From assembly GCA_034440575.1 (NCBI GenBank), contig JAOTOL010001345.1:496001-560000 (forward strand): DNA of 64,000 bases. Reading direction: 5' to 3'. Under the pieces are notes generated by a model. It was not told the DNA's origin, made no database searches, and was given only the letters and a program-made list of their open reading frames with translations. The stretch is from Imbricaverruca yamaguchii. Its lineage: Eukaryota > Arthropoda > Thecostraca > Neoverrucidae. Below, one piece after another: positions 24,444-35,559 of this stretch (the stretch's first letter is position 1; each line of letters begins with the position of its first letter). Made by a program: the position numbers and the translations under genes.

Positions 24444-25281
24444 TTAACCTGCGCCGTCTCGGGGGGGGGGGGGCCTTCAACAGCCTCCCCGCCCTCAGGT
24501 TTTTTCGCGGATAGTGAACGAACGGCGCAAGACAGCGCGCCAAAATTTGTCATACCTTTTCCCACATCAATTTGGCATGCTGTTAACAATTTTGAAATCA
24601 GGTCGTCTAGGGTCAACGAACTAGTGAAAGTTAAGTGTTGTCACCTCTAAAAACGTTCAACAAGTCGTTACGCTTTAACGGATGCAGATGTTTTAATGAA
24701 ACTTTCAGCGTTTGCTTATCTTTAGGGATGCAGCGAAACGTACGAGAGGAATTTGATTTTTTTGCCGGTTTTGACTACTTATAAATTTTGCATATTTGCC
24801 TATTAGAGTTGAAATCGAACATTCTGGCTAAAGTAAGCATTTGTATGAAGGAAGGTTGACTTCAAACAACGTTTCTCGGTCTGCTCAACACATTAGAAAA
24901 GGGAAATTAAATAAAACTTTAAAACTCAAAATTTTGAAATAAAAACTTTTTTTTTTTGTGGGCCAATTAATTGTATAGCCCTGGTCGATTTCGCTGTCCT
25001 TTTCTCATTCCAAATTAATTTTGTTTTTCATATATGCCCCAAAATGAACTCCCCAGAGCCAAAAACATAATGTAAGTCGTGAAAAGTCGTGAAGTCCCCA
25101 TAGTGACGTCACTTTTTTGGGGAAATTGTTTTGGGGGTGAATCCGGGCCCTACTCGTCGAGCGCTTTCCGATGACACCTCTTTCGTTTTCTTTCGACGCT
25201 TAGTTTGGAATTTAGAGGGGTAACTATCCGCCCCCCACCGAGAGTGGATGTGAGGATCTGACTGGAAAGACAATGGGTTAA
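24444..25281 (+). mobile_element. TTAA-1 element, copy 3 (complete, TTAA on both sides)
   Basis: TTAA at 24444-24447 is followed by CCTGCGCCGTCTC and a run of 14 G; the right end TGAGGATCTGACTGGAAAGACAATGGG is followed by TTAA at 25278-25281. At 838 bp it serves as the reference full-length copy. All family landmarks are present and there is no coding capacity. Confidence 0.88.
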
Positions 25282-26865
25282 CAATGGAAAACATCTGGTA
25301 TAGAGGGGAAGTCTGGCGGTCCACAGCGACTTTTTAAGGCCTCATGAGGTCCATCATGCTGCAGCATGATTGTTCAAGCCTCGATGAGTTTTCTTGTGTG
25401 TCTTCTTATCGGGGCTGGGATCAATTTTCTGTATCCCTGTATGATTTGGCGGGTTTTCGGCACGATTTACAGGTCGGGCGCTCTGTTGTTGGGGCGCGGC
25501 ACGATCTTTGGCACTCCATCAGGTTTCTTTGCTGGGGCCCACGCGTTTTGGAGAGCATTTGTTCCGCGTTAGTTTGCAGGCACCGTTACGTTTTCTTTTT
25601 ATGTGTGTTGTATTTGAGCTTGGGAGTCTTCGGAACGATTTTGAGAAGCACATTGCTTTTTTCCGAGCATGGATTTATTTTTAGTGAAACTGGTGAACGT
25701 TCTTTTTATCGGTTACCGGTGAAATATCGAGGGTCCGGTACCACTTTTTAAGGGCCCCAACATTATATTCCAAGGCTCGGTGCCATTTTTCCGGACAAGA
25801 GGAACTGTAAAGTCAGCAATGGGTACTTCGAATACGGGTAGGGATGTCACACTTTGATCCAAAACAATTAGATCTGTGAAGGGTATCCTTGATATTCCCC
25901 GAGCACGGCCTTAGTCGTCCAACAAGTAACATGAGCTGCTAAAGAGCACACCAAGCCGTCATGTGGCATTTGAAGGCTTCGAAAGGGTGCTTTGAGCTGA
26001 ATTAAGAACAACTTCCGTCTTGCTTAGTATTTTGCAGGTTTTAACTGGGTAGCCAAACTCAGCCGCCTGTGTGGCCAGCTGGTTTCACTGACATCGTATC
26101 ACTTTGGAACACTGCGCTTTCCAAATATCAAAAGTGATGATTCAAGAAAAGATGCATATTGCTAGACTTCTGGGGCATCTGCGTATCAATCCCTATCAAT
26201 TATCAGCCTTAAAAACTAGTATGAGGAAATTGTTCCTTTGATATTCCTACAAGTGGGTTGACGACTTACGCGGAATCATACACAAACAGAAGTTCGCATG
26301 TCTGAAGAGTACACCAGAAAGATGATTCAGTATTATAAGCTCCGAGAAATAGCTAATACACAGCTTACCTGAGTGCATGGTCACCAAAAAGCAACCAGTC
26401 TAGTATGGCTGGAGATCACTCTGAAACACAGGGACAGGAGTGTACTGAAGGGACCAGAAACCTGATTATGACCTCTCAACTTATATCAAACTTGATATGA
26501 CGCACTCAGACGGTACACGCGTGGCTGTGGCATGCGGCATGGCTGCTGGGGAAGGCCGAAATCGAGTGGTATCGCGTATGAGTGGAGATATCGCGGTGTC
26601 GTGAAGCGTAATGCCCCTAGTGATGTGTTTATTTTGACGTGCATGTCTCTGTATATATGTGTTTCACTTCAATCAGTCTTGGAGGTTAGAGAGGTTAGAT
26701 GAACGTCTCATCGACGTACGTGACTAATTGGCCAACTGTTCCACTCATCACTAATCGAAGGTGCGGCGCGTTGTCGCATAGGCACGGATAGATTTATCAA
26801 GCGGGTCTGAACTAACCCAGACGCATAGTCCGATACGATGCTTGCACATGCATGCGTACATTCTG
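25282..26865. other. Anonymous DNA
   Basis: A loose recurrence of TCGGCACGATTT-like words lies at 25450-25640. No gene, element end or array was recognised in this 1.6-kb interval. Confidence 0.5.
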
Positions 26866-26869
26866 CCCG

Positions 26870-27308
26870 CCGGCCACCAAGGCAACACTACACTGGTCAT
26901 CAAGATCACACCACACCGGTCACCAAGGCAGCAACGCACCGGTCACCAAGGCAACACTGTACCGATCACCAAGGCAACACTACACCGGTCACCAAGGCAA
27001 AACTACACCGGTCACCAAGGCAACACTACACCGATCACCAAGGCAACACTACACCGGTAACCAAGGCAACACCGCACCGGTCACCAAGGCAACACCACAC
27101 CGGTCACCAAGGCAACACCGCGTCGGTCACCAAGGCAACATCGCACAGGTCACCAAAGCAACACCGCACCGGTCACCAAGGCAACACCACACCGGTCACC
27201 AAGGCAACACCGCGCCGGTCACCAAGGCAACACCGCACCGGTCACCAAGGCAACATCGTACAGGTCACCAAGGCAACACCGCACCGGTCACCAAGGCAAC
27301 ACCGCACT
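26870..27308. repeat. Minisatellite, 23-bp unit, about 19 copies
   Basis: The unit is GGTCACCAAGGCAACACCGC plus ACC, with a few CAGGTCACC and CGATCACC variants. The period is not a multiple of 3, yet all plus frames stay open because the unit has no stop; the 202- and 164-codon frames there are artefacts. Confidence 0.95.
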
Positions 27309-28190
27309 GGGCAAGCGCAATGCCTACCTCCCGGCTATTCCGATGAATTCCGCGTTCCCATCTCGTCTTTGCGCTCAGACCGTCTCGCTAACATGCCCAC
27401 ATATGATTATACCTTTATGTTTTATACTTCTTCATTTATTTGTTAAATCACCCACAGAATAATAGGCGAAGTCACAATAATATCAAACACACATACAACT
27501 AAATATGAAATTGAAGAACAGGAAAACTAGACAACATGAAAAACAAACAGTTCGAATCACCGAGTGCTACTGGTTTGCAGCGCGCCCAACATAGTTCACA
27601 TGTTTCCTAAATACTGGCATGGAGTCATACAAAAATATATGCCCCGAGATCAGAAGCTAAAAATGAGTTGACCGGGGAGTTTTGGGTGCGGATAAAGGTG
27701 TAATACTGAAGTGCCTGTGAAGAGCATCACAATGTAGAGAAGTGGAAGATTGGCTGCTGTGATTTTGAAACAGATTTATTCTATGTAATTATATGGAAAT
27801 GCAGTCCCAGTCTGGTTAAAGGTTCCACGAATCCCCATGGTCAATAGCGCTAATTACCTAGCTGTGTTGGAGCCATTATTGTAGGTAGGGTTCCTGCCCA
27901 AGCAACTGACGTTTATCGCAACACCTTTGGATGATTTTACGTAACCTCCTGTCTTGTAGCCTCGCATGGTACTTAGTGCGAACGGAGACCATGAACCACA
28001 ACCTAGGCTCTGCTAACTTTGAAGTTGTCCTCATCATTCATTGTCACCATTCATTGCCCGGCTTCTGCACCACAGAACGCTTTTAGTATGTTTATATTCC
28101 TTCTTTGGCAAGAGCTGTCCACGTCCTTGAGGGACGTTGCATTTCTGTTATCAATATTTATCGCGGCTCAGTGGATGTTACCGGCAGCAA
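27309..28190. other. Anonymous AT-rich DNA
   Basis: Nothing gene-like was seen. Confidence 0.5.
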
Positions 28191-28194
28191 AACT

Positions 28195-28885
28195 GAGATA
28201 CACCACATGTAAGCTGCGACACACACCATGCAAACTTCGACACATCCCGTGCAAATTGCAACATATATTATTTAACCTTCAATATATCCCAGGTGAACTC
28301 CGACACACCACGCGTAAAGTGCGACACAACTCGTTCAAACTGCGATATACCCTGCAAAATGCGACACATCTCATCCAAACCGCAATATATCTTGGAGAAA
28401 ATGCGACACAGCCCATGTAAACTGCAATATATCCCGGATAAACTACGACCCACCCCCTGTAAATTGCTATACACCCTGTGTAAACTGCGACATATCATGT
28501 GCAAACTGCAGCATATTCTGTGTAAACTGGGACACACTCCATGTACACTGAGACAAGCTTCGTGTAAGTCGCGACACATTTTGTGCAAATTGCGACAAAG
28601 CATTCGTAAACTGCGACATACCCCGTGTAAAACGGCAATATACTCCGTGTAAAACTGCGACATAATCCGTGTACACATAAGACACACTCCTTCGAAGACT
28701 GTGGCATACTCTGTATAAAAGGACGACACACTCCCTGTAAATTGCGACCTCCCACCGCGTAAACTGCCACACACCCCGTGTAAGCTGCCACACACCACGT
28801 GTAAACTGCGACACCCCCATGTAAACTGCGACACCCCAGATTAAGCTGCGACACAGCCCGTGCAAGCTAGAACACAGCCTGTGTA
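28195..28885. repeat. Diverged minisatellite, 21-bp unit, about 32 copies
   Basis: The unit is AAACTGCGACACACCCCGTG plus T. Copies differ by up to a third, so the array is old compared with the 70-bp or 36-bp arrays. Minus-strand frames here (Val/Ser/Leu repeats) are artefacts. Confidence 0.9.
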
Positions 28886-30685
28886 AGATGCTCAGCGAAC
28901 TACAACAGCCGCCGTGGTCGGATTGTCACAGCTCCGTCAGAAAACGACTAACAGCATCTGGTCGGTGGGAGTTAAAGAACCATTTATCGAATTCTCACAG
29001 CCATGGCCAAATGTTGACCACCCGCGATGAAAACGCGGACCGACACGAGTTATCCCACTGGGAATACTATTCACCAGCATTATGTTGAGCCACAAACGGC
29101 TTCCTCTTTTGCTGGTGTGATCAGGCTTCCATGTCACCAGCCACGGTGGTGCGCACGACAGGCCACTGGGCCGATGCACCAGTGATAAAGCTAGCGATCA
29201 AGCTAGCCCCCCCCCGTCCCGCCCTTGGACGGAGAGGGTGGGCTGGGACGCCGTGACAAGTGGGGTGAGCGGCGTCACATCGCAGAGCGTGTACTCGGCG
29301 AGCCGCGACCGGTAGAATGTTTCGACGTTGATAAACATCGGCGATGAGTCTCGCGTGCGGCGTAGCCTCTGGGCCGCGACTTGCACACAGGGACAACTCT
29401 GGACTGGCTGTGGCCAAAGTCGCGTGCGGCCGTTCTTTTTCATGCGTACGATGCGTCCCCGATTTCCTGTAGTTTCAGACAGTTATGAAACTGATGGAAA
29501 ACAAGATGTGAAGAGATCGGAGTAGTAGTGACCTACTTGCATTGATCGATCAGACCATGCGCAACCCGACGTTGGGGAGGGGGTACTACTGCTTTCCTAT
29601 CTAATTCGGCAATATAATGGACCGAACGAGGTGATTGAAAGGCGAACAAGTTACCCTGCACCATGATCATGTGGGTGTACACCAATTTTGACTAAGTGTA
29701 CCATGCAGGAGGTACCATACAAGGGCCAAGCGAAAATGTTGGAAATGTTGCAGAATCCATACCTAGCTAACTTTCCGGAATACCTAATCAATAGATTTGG
29801 CCAATTTGAACGTACGTCAATAGTCCTGGTCCCCGCTAATATTTCAAGCACTCGAAACTACCCTTCTCGGCCATGATTGGTGTCACAAGCAGGGTCAAGT
29901 GAACATTTGGAACTTTATGAAGACCAGATTTATGCCGCAATTGGTGCAGCATTCCGGCCTGGAAGCAAAAGGTGTTGCTGCTACCAACGCTATTCGCGCC
30001 AACGAAACATCTTCCTGTGATATTTCACGGTGTGTTCACTATAATGGTGGCATCCACTGCTTAAATTGTTTATGTCTGTGCCGACAGTCATCCCAAGCTC
30101 GTGTCACATGCAACAGTAGAGCCACGCAAATATACTATTACATATTTGCTGGCCGACGTTCACTTACCAAACCACGTGGGCGGGCGTCACTCTGCATTCA
30201 AATCTTATTGCTCAATGGTGTTGTTCTCTCTCACCGCGCGGGTGCTTTCGCGCCATAAAGCACCTCAGTTCTGCGAGTCACTGCTCGGAATATTTGGCAT
30301 CGCACGCTCTGCTGTCCACCAAAAAAAAATCACCGTAAAAGCGTATCTGAATCGCGGGATATACTTGGCACACTTGAAACGACTCACCATGTGTTGCTTG
30401 ATCTCTGGACATGCACCAGGCAAATGCTGACTGAACGTCAGGTTGTATATTAATATCATATTTTACGATGGTTTCCCGACCATAGTCTGAAAGACGTACG
30501 ATGTTGGGCATTCCAAACCAATATCAAGCATGCATTTTGATTGGAATGTGTCTCTCCTTTATTTTACGTTCAGTTCACAGATCTGGACCGAATGAAGCCA
30601 TTCCCATATGCTGTGCTATCTATGTTGAACTACCTGTCAGAATTGAGGAGACGTTTTTTAATGGGGAGGCTAAGCCAGGGGATCA
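28886..30685. other. Anonymous DNA, with one weak minus-strand exon candidate
   Basis: On the minus strand at about 29368-29240 there is a GC3-rich open stretch after a GCGGCCCAG acceptor (reading MFINVETFYRSRLAEYTLCD), but no convincing donor was found, so it is not called. The rest shows no gene or repeat. Confidence 0.35.
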
Positions 30686-31050
30686 CGGTGGTACCACAAA
30701 GCTTACCAGGAATCCCAGCGGTGGTACTAAAATCCAAGCTTGCCAGGAATCTCAGCGGTGGTACTACAATCCAAGCTTACCAGGAATCTCAGCGGTGGTA
30801 CTACAATCCAAGCTTACCAGGAATCTCAGCGGTGGTACTACAATCCAAGCTTACCAGGAATCTCAGCGGTGGTACTATAGTACCACCGCTGAGTAAGCTT
30901 GGATCGTATACGATCCAGGCTTACCAGGAGTCCCAGCGATGGTACTACGATCCAATCGTAGCAGAAGTCCCAGCGGTGGCGCTTTGATCCAAGCGTACCA
31001 GGAGTCCCAGCGGTGGTATTATGATCCAAGCTTAACAGGAGTTCCCCAGT
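30686..31050. repeat. Minisatellite, 37-bp unit, with an inverted segment
   Basis: About nine units of AGGAATCTCAGCGGTGGTAC followed by TACAATCCAAGCTTACC. In the middle a partial unit is inverted, giving a perfect 32-bp palindrome at 30862-30893 (centre ACTATAGT) and a perfect 16-bp palindrome, GGATCGTATACGATCC, at 30901-30916. Units after the inversion are more diverged. Confidence 0.92.
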
Positions 31051-31275
31051 GATATCATCGGCACGGGATTCATTCAGTCATACTGCAATTTTAGGTGATT
31101 GTGGATGACGTTTCCAATTCTGGGAGCAATTATTGCGTGATAGATGAACTATGGTAACCTAAAAGATGTATTGCACTTTTCCTCTAAAGATAGTTGCCTC
31201 TCGAATCTTCTGAAGGAGTTGAAGCAGACTCCATATGCAGGCAGCCTCAGACTGATGAATCGGGGAAGTTTGAAG

Positions 31276-31315
31276 TGCAAGCATATGGCTCTCGGCAGGG
31301 AGCCATATGCTTGCA
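31276..31315. repeat. Perfect hairpin, 16-bp stem, 8-nt loop
   Basis: TGCAAGCATATGGCTC pairs with GAGCCATATGCTTGCA around the loop TCGGCAGG. Confidence 0.9.
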
Positions 31316-32042
31316 GCGGTGGTACATCGTTAAGATTTACTGCTACCTTCGGACTTACTTTACATCGTGCGCTTGCGAATTTTAGTTTCGTGTGATCTTA
31401 TATTACTATTGTGAAATTCTCAGTCAATCCTCAGTCATGACTTGTGTTCCTGTTGTCGCACTGCTGGTTTGCTATTCTGCAGCAAATATTCCAAGTTAAT
31501 TGCTGTTCATGTTTTGAAGTGCTTGTTGTTGAATTCATCATGCTGGCCTTGGGTGATTCTCTTATAAACAGTATCCCCAAATATTCTACCAGTATTATAC
31601 CAGTACGATTGCAAAGAAGAATGTTATGTGCGGAATTTAATTTATTGACCTTTATCTCGGATATTTTAACAATTTGTTTGTCGACACAATCCTCCTATGT
31701 CAATTTTAGTACCGAATTGGGAGATGCATACCGAGCCTAGATTATTGCTTGTAGGAATTGATGCAATTTATGGTGCTATTGTGGTGTCAACACCAACAAA
31801 TGTATATTTATTGCATTGCTTTTATTCAAGAACTACTGCGTGTCCAGTGCTTTTAGCACCGTTCTTATGCTGTACCAACCTGCTGATAACCTATTTTGTC
31901 CGAATAAAAATGATCGTTGAGCTTTCCTGATAGGTCTAGAGATTAACAATCAATGTATATATCGCGCCAAATAGCTGGTTGTTGCTCTTTTGTATACCTA
32001 TGTACTTCAGAATGTGTACACAATCACTCATTCACCAACCTG

Positions 32043-32046
<4 letters not shown>
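31316..32046. other. Anonymous AT-rich DNA
   Basis: I see no gene or element. Confidence 0.5.
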
Positions 32047-32086
<40 letters not shown>

Positions 32087-32093
32087 AAGCTAA

Positions 32094-32168
<75 letters not shown>
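32047..32168. repeat. (TA)n microsatellite
   Basis: Two TA runs separated by about 14 bp (32047-32086 and 32098-32168). Confidence 0.97.
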
Positions 32169-32171
<3 letters not shown>

Positions 32172-32843
32172 CTATCTCATGGTGCTAACCTAAGAGTACA
32201 AGTTCTGAAAATATAAACCTAAGCTAGTGTACACCAATGTTCCGTCACCGACAGCGCGGATATATCCCACAGTGCAGCGACAGTGCTGTGAACGCTCCAG
32301 TTTATATGAGCGTCCTCAACCCACTGGTGGCCTGCGGAACTACAGGCCACCAGTGGGTCGCCGTGCACGTGGACTCTGGCCACCGGTCATGCGACGTGTT
32401 AACTGGCGCCTCCACCAATCAGATGCGCTTGAATCTTCCGGCTCTGGCGATGCTCAGCCCGTCCAGACGGCTAAGCGAATACAACTCCGGTATTGCTGGA
32501 ACATACAATGACGTAAACTACGTAAGAGAATGAGCTAACTGTAGTAACCAGAAGTCATGTGCTGACCATTTTCGTGTCTAATGTGCTCTGTGTCGTGGCA
32601 GCACATGTCTGACAATGCATTCAATTATAATACAACTTGGGTACAATGGATCCGATGATAATATTACATAGATCCAATGCATACAAGGAGCATGTTACGT
32701 AGATCTAATGGATCCAATGATAATATTGGATATGATCTGATATTGATAATATCAAACAATTGATGGCATCAAGGAATTGATAATGTCTCATCAATCTGAT
32801 AATAACTCCATCAAGCAATTGATAATGTCTCGTCAATCTGATA
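32169..32843. other. Anonymous DNA with a hairpin and a 42-bp direct duplication
   Basis: Plus-strand frames at 32227-32533 are open in two phases; one has VAVHVDSG followed by a leucine/proline/serine stretch, faintly like a retropepsin, too weak to call. A perfect 16-bp stem with 8-nt loop lies at 32319-32358. AATTGATAATGTCTC recurs with a 42-bp period at 32775 and 32817, immediately before TTAA-1 copy 4. Confidence 0.4.
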
Positions 32844-33628
32844 ATAACCCGCGCCGTGTAGGTGAAAGGGGGTCGTTAACGACCCCTCTAAGGTTTTCAG
32901 CCGATCGTGAAAGAAGGGCGCGGGGTAGCGCGCCGAAATTTGGCATACTTTTCCATATTAATTTAACATGTGCCAAAAATTTGAAGTCAGATCATCTTGG
33001 GTCAACGAGTTGGTCAAGGTCAAGTGAGGTCACCTCCATAAAGTTCAATTAGTCGTCACGCTTTAACGGATAAAGATATTTGAAGGAAACTTTCAGCGCT
33101 TGTTTATCTTTTTGGATGCAACAAAACGCATCGCAGGATTTTTTGTTCCGCTTATGATTACTTTTTGCATATTTGCCCATTAGAGTTAAAATCGAAGATT
33201 CTGGCTAAAGTAAGCATCTTCTATTGGAGCGGGCTGGGTTCGAACAACGTTTGTTGGTCCACTGTGCCCACTAGAGAAGGAAAATTAAAGAAAACATGAA
33301 AACTCACAATTTGACATGTCACCAAAAAATTGGGGTGACCAAAAATTTTATGGTCATGGTTCATTTCGCTTTCCTCTTCTTATTCCAAATATTTTTTACA
33401 ATCTCCCCAAAATAAACTCCTCAGAGCCAAAAACATGATGTAAGCTGTGAAAACCTAGGCCCCCTAGTGACGTCACTTTTTGGAGGAGGAAATTTTGGAG
33501 TGGCGTCTGGCCCTACTCGCCGAACGCTTTCCGATGACACCTCTTTCGTTCTTGTGCGACGCTTAGTTTGGAGATTAATGGGCCCGCGAGACAGGGCGTG
33601 AGGATATGACGGGAAAGACGGGGAGGGA
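32844..33628 (+). mobile_element. TTAA-1 element, copy 4 (ends degenerate)
   Basis: The left end is ATAA-CCCGCGCCG and the right end is TGAGGATATGACGGGAAAGACGGGG. The G run normally found after the left inverted repeat is replaced by TGTAGGTGAAAGGGGGTCG. Interior landmarks are all present. The flanking TTAA is lost on both sides. Confidence 0.82.
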
Positions 33629-34189
33629 TAGTAGAGCAATTTATGTGGACAATGTCAAACCATTGTAAATGTACAATTTGTTTCTTGTCTTGTAATGTTA
33701 AAAATGCCACAGAAACCAGACTACCAGGCGTGCATGTGTGTGCAAATGTCTTGGTTTGTTCGACTCTATGCTGGTAAAACCAGATCCACTCTACGCTTTG
33801 CGACGATTTGACTTGTCCAATTCCGATAAATTGTGTTCTACTCTACAACCCGTCGAACTGTGGCAAGGAAAGGACTCACGCCCCCATTTTTTTAAAAATT
33901 AAAACATTTCCCAAAAATAAACAACGGTAGCGAATTTCCCGAGTTGTGTGAGCATATTGAGGGCATATTATACATAAAGAATGCTTCGCTACAGTGGTAG
34001 CCCCACACAACAGCAGCATGATGATCCAAATGTAATCGCGTATTTTTTTAAAAGATAACTATGCCTATAGCTGTCTATAAAAGAACCGAAAACGTATCAC
34101 ATATCAAATATGTCCAAGGAGCATTCTCAAAAACGTTACTTCATCGGCAGCATCACCAATGCGTTGCTGAGAGCAAATACGAAGCAAGG
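33629..34189. other. Anonymous DNA
   Basis: Nothing supportable was seen. Confidence 0.5.
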
Positions 34190-34244
34190 TTAATCCGCAC
34201 CGTCTTTCCGGTCAAATCCTTACACCCGTCTCGGGGGGGGGGGG
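34190..34244 (-). mobile_element. TTAA-1 element, copy 5, left fragment (split by a LINE)
   Basis: TTAA at 34190-34193 leads into CCGCACCGTCTTTCCGGTCA, AATCCTTACACCCGTCTC and a G run, matching the first 50 bp of copies 6 and 8. It then stops where the LINE 5' UTR begins. The rest of the same copy resumes at 38192. Confidence 0.82.
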
Positions 34245-34978
34245 CGTCGGTTGAATCACAGTTTGCCGCCAGGTGTCACGGTGGGAGGACGTCCGTTGGA
34301 GCTCCAGCTTTCCAGATAAGTCGTTGCAGAACAGGGCAGTACTCTAGTCTAAGCTGTGGATAGATGTTTAGCAATTACTTCTGTGATTATATTTCATTAG
34401 TTTTTATCTGATAAGCATTTTCGTAGCACGCAAACTATACTATATTAACCTAGCGACGCTGCCGTGCGCCATCTTCTTGTGAGGCGAGGCCTCGTGGCTT
34501 TAGGCGTGTTCTCGTCGCTTCGATTTCTGTAGTAGGAGATATTACAAGTGTGTAGATTTAATAAGTACATTAGACAACATTCATACTATCCTAACATACT
34601 TTATTTATTTTTGGGTGCATAGTGTGTTTGGTGTTGAAGTTTAAGATGTAGTTTAATTGGTAGTAAGTTGGTGGTATTCATAAGTGCTGTGTGACTGTTC
34701 ATTTTTCTGTCTATCCATAAGTGATATCAAAAGGGATATTCATATAGTTGTCTACTTGTGTGGAAGACAATTAGATTAAATATTTTGTTAATTTTTTAAA
34801 TTAAAAAAACAACAATTGTTTAATGGTTTCTGCTTAGCGTGTTGCTTTTCTTGAGGTACTCAGATAATTAACTGACAGAATAGGAGGTAACGATTTATAG
34901 TGAATGATAGTTGGCTTTTTTTGTCCGTTGTTTAGCGAGTTAATTTGAATCTAAATCTAGGCATAAGCTGCAGCGTTT

Positions 34979-35551
34979 ATGATGGTTTCGACCAGGATGC
35001 AGACACTAGAGGAAGAGATTAGGACCCTTAAGGCAGAGCTTTCCAAGCTCAAGGCTGCCCTTGTTGCACAGGGTAGGCAAGATAAAGCAACAAGGGGTCA
35101 CTCCGTAGCAGGGACATCATATGCCCAGGTGGTCGCAGCCCACCAGGTAGCTGAGGCTTCCCCTACTGTGGAGGTGGCTGGGATCTCTCGAGAGGGGAGT
35201 GTTAATAGTGAACAGAGGAGGGGTAGTTCTGGTAGGTCACAGGAGGGGAAGTGGCATGAGGTCAGAGGGTGGAGGATTTGGAGACATGAACCTAAGGAAA
35301 GGGTCAGTGAGTGGCAGGTGGCAGGTGGTAGGAGCGGGAGGAAGTCTAGCCCAACGGCCCAGCGGGCAAGCATATTAACATCAAATATGTTACAGGCATT
35401 GGATGACTGCCCCCAGGATAGTAGTTGTAAGGAGTCAGTGCTAGTCCTAGGAGACTCTCGTGTGCGACATTTAGAGCGGGTATTTTGTAAAGGTAGGAGG
35501 GACAGGAGGTGCATCACCAGGCCTGGAGCAACTGGAGCAACTGGAGTTTGA
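34979..35551 (+). CDS. LINE ORF1 protein with coiled coil and SGNH/esterase-like motif
   Basis: 190 codons. An N-terminal leucine/glutamate/lysine heptad region (about residues 5-30, LEEEIRTLKAELSKLKAAL) predicts a coiled coil, usual for LINE ORF1 oligomerisation. A Ser/Gly/Arg-rich middle follows. Near residue 150, SVLVLGDSRVRHLERVF resembles the GDS block of the SGNH hydrolase (esterase) domain found in ORF1 of CR1/L2-group elements. The domain is cut short: the frame ends at residue 190 and the sequence then runs into endonuclease C-terminal sequence, so an internal deletion removed the rest of the esterase and most of the endonuclease. The start is the first of two adjacent methionines; it may be extended upstream. 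Confidence 0.6.
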   Translation: MMVSTRMQTLEEEIRTLKAELSKLKAALVAQGRQDKATRGHSVAGTSYAQVVAAHQVAEASPTVEVAGISREGSVNSEQRRGSSGRSQEGKWHEVRGWRIWRHEPKERVSEWQVAGGRSGRKSSPTAQRASILTSNMLQALDDCPQDSSCKESVLVLGDSRVRHLERVFCKGRRDRRCITRPGATGATGV

Positions 35552-35559
35552 CAAGGTGA

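Noticed and set aside
26870..27308. CRISPR array
   Set aside because: The 23-bp repeats are contiguous with no unique spacers, in a eukaryotic context. The same holds for the other arrays.
26838..27446. Thr/His/Gln-rich 202-codon protein
   Set aside because: Translation of the 23-bp minisatellite.
29198..29443. Minus-strand exon reading MFINVETFYRSRLAEYTLCD
   Set aside because: An acceptor-like AG exists and composition is coding-like, but no donor or family support was found; left as a note only.
32227..32533. Retropepsin relic (VAVHVDSG)
   Set aside because: Only one short motif agrees, two phases are open, and a hairpin interrupts the region; too weak to call.
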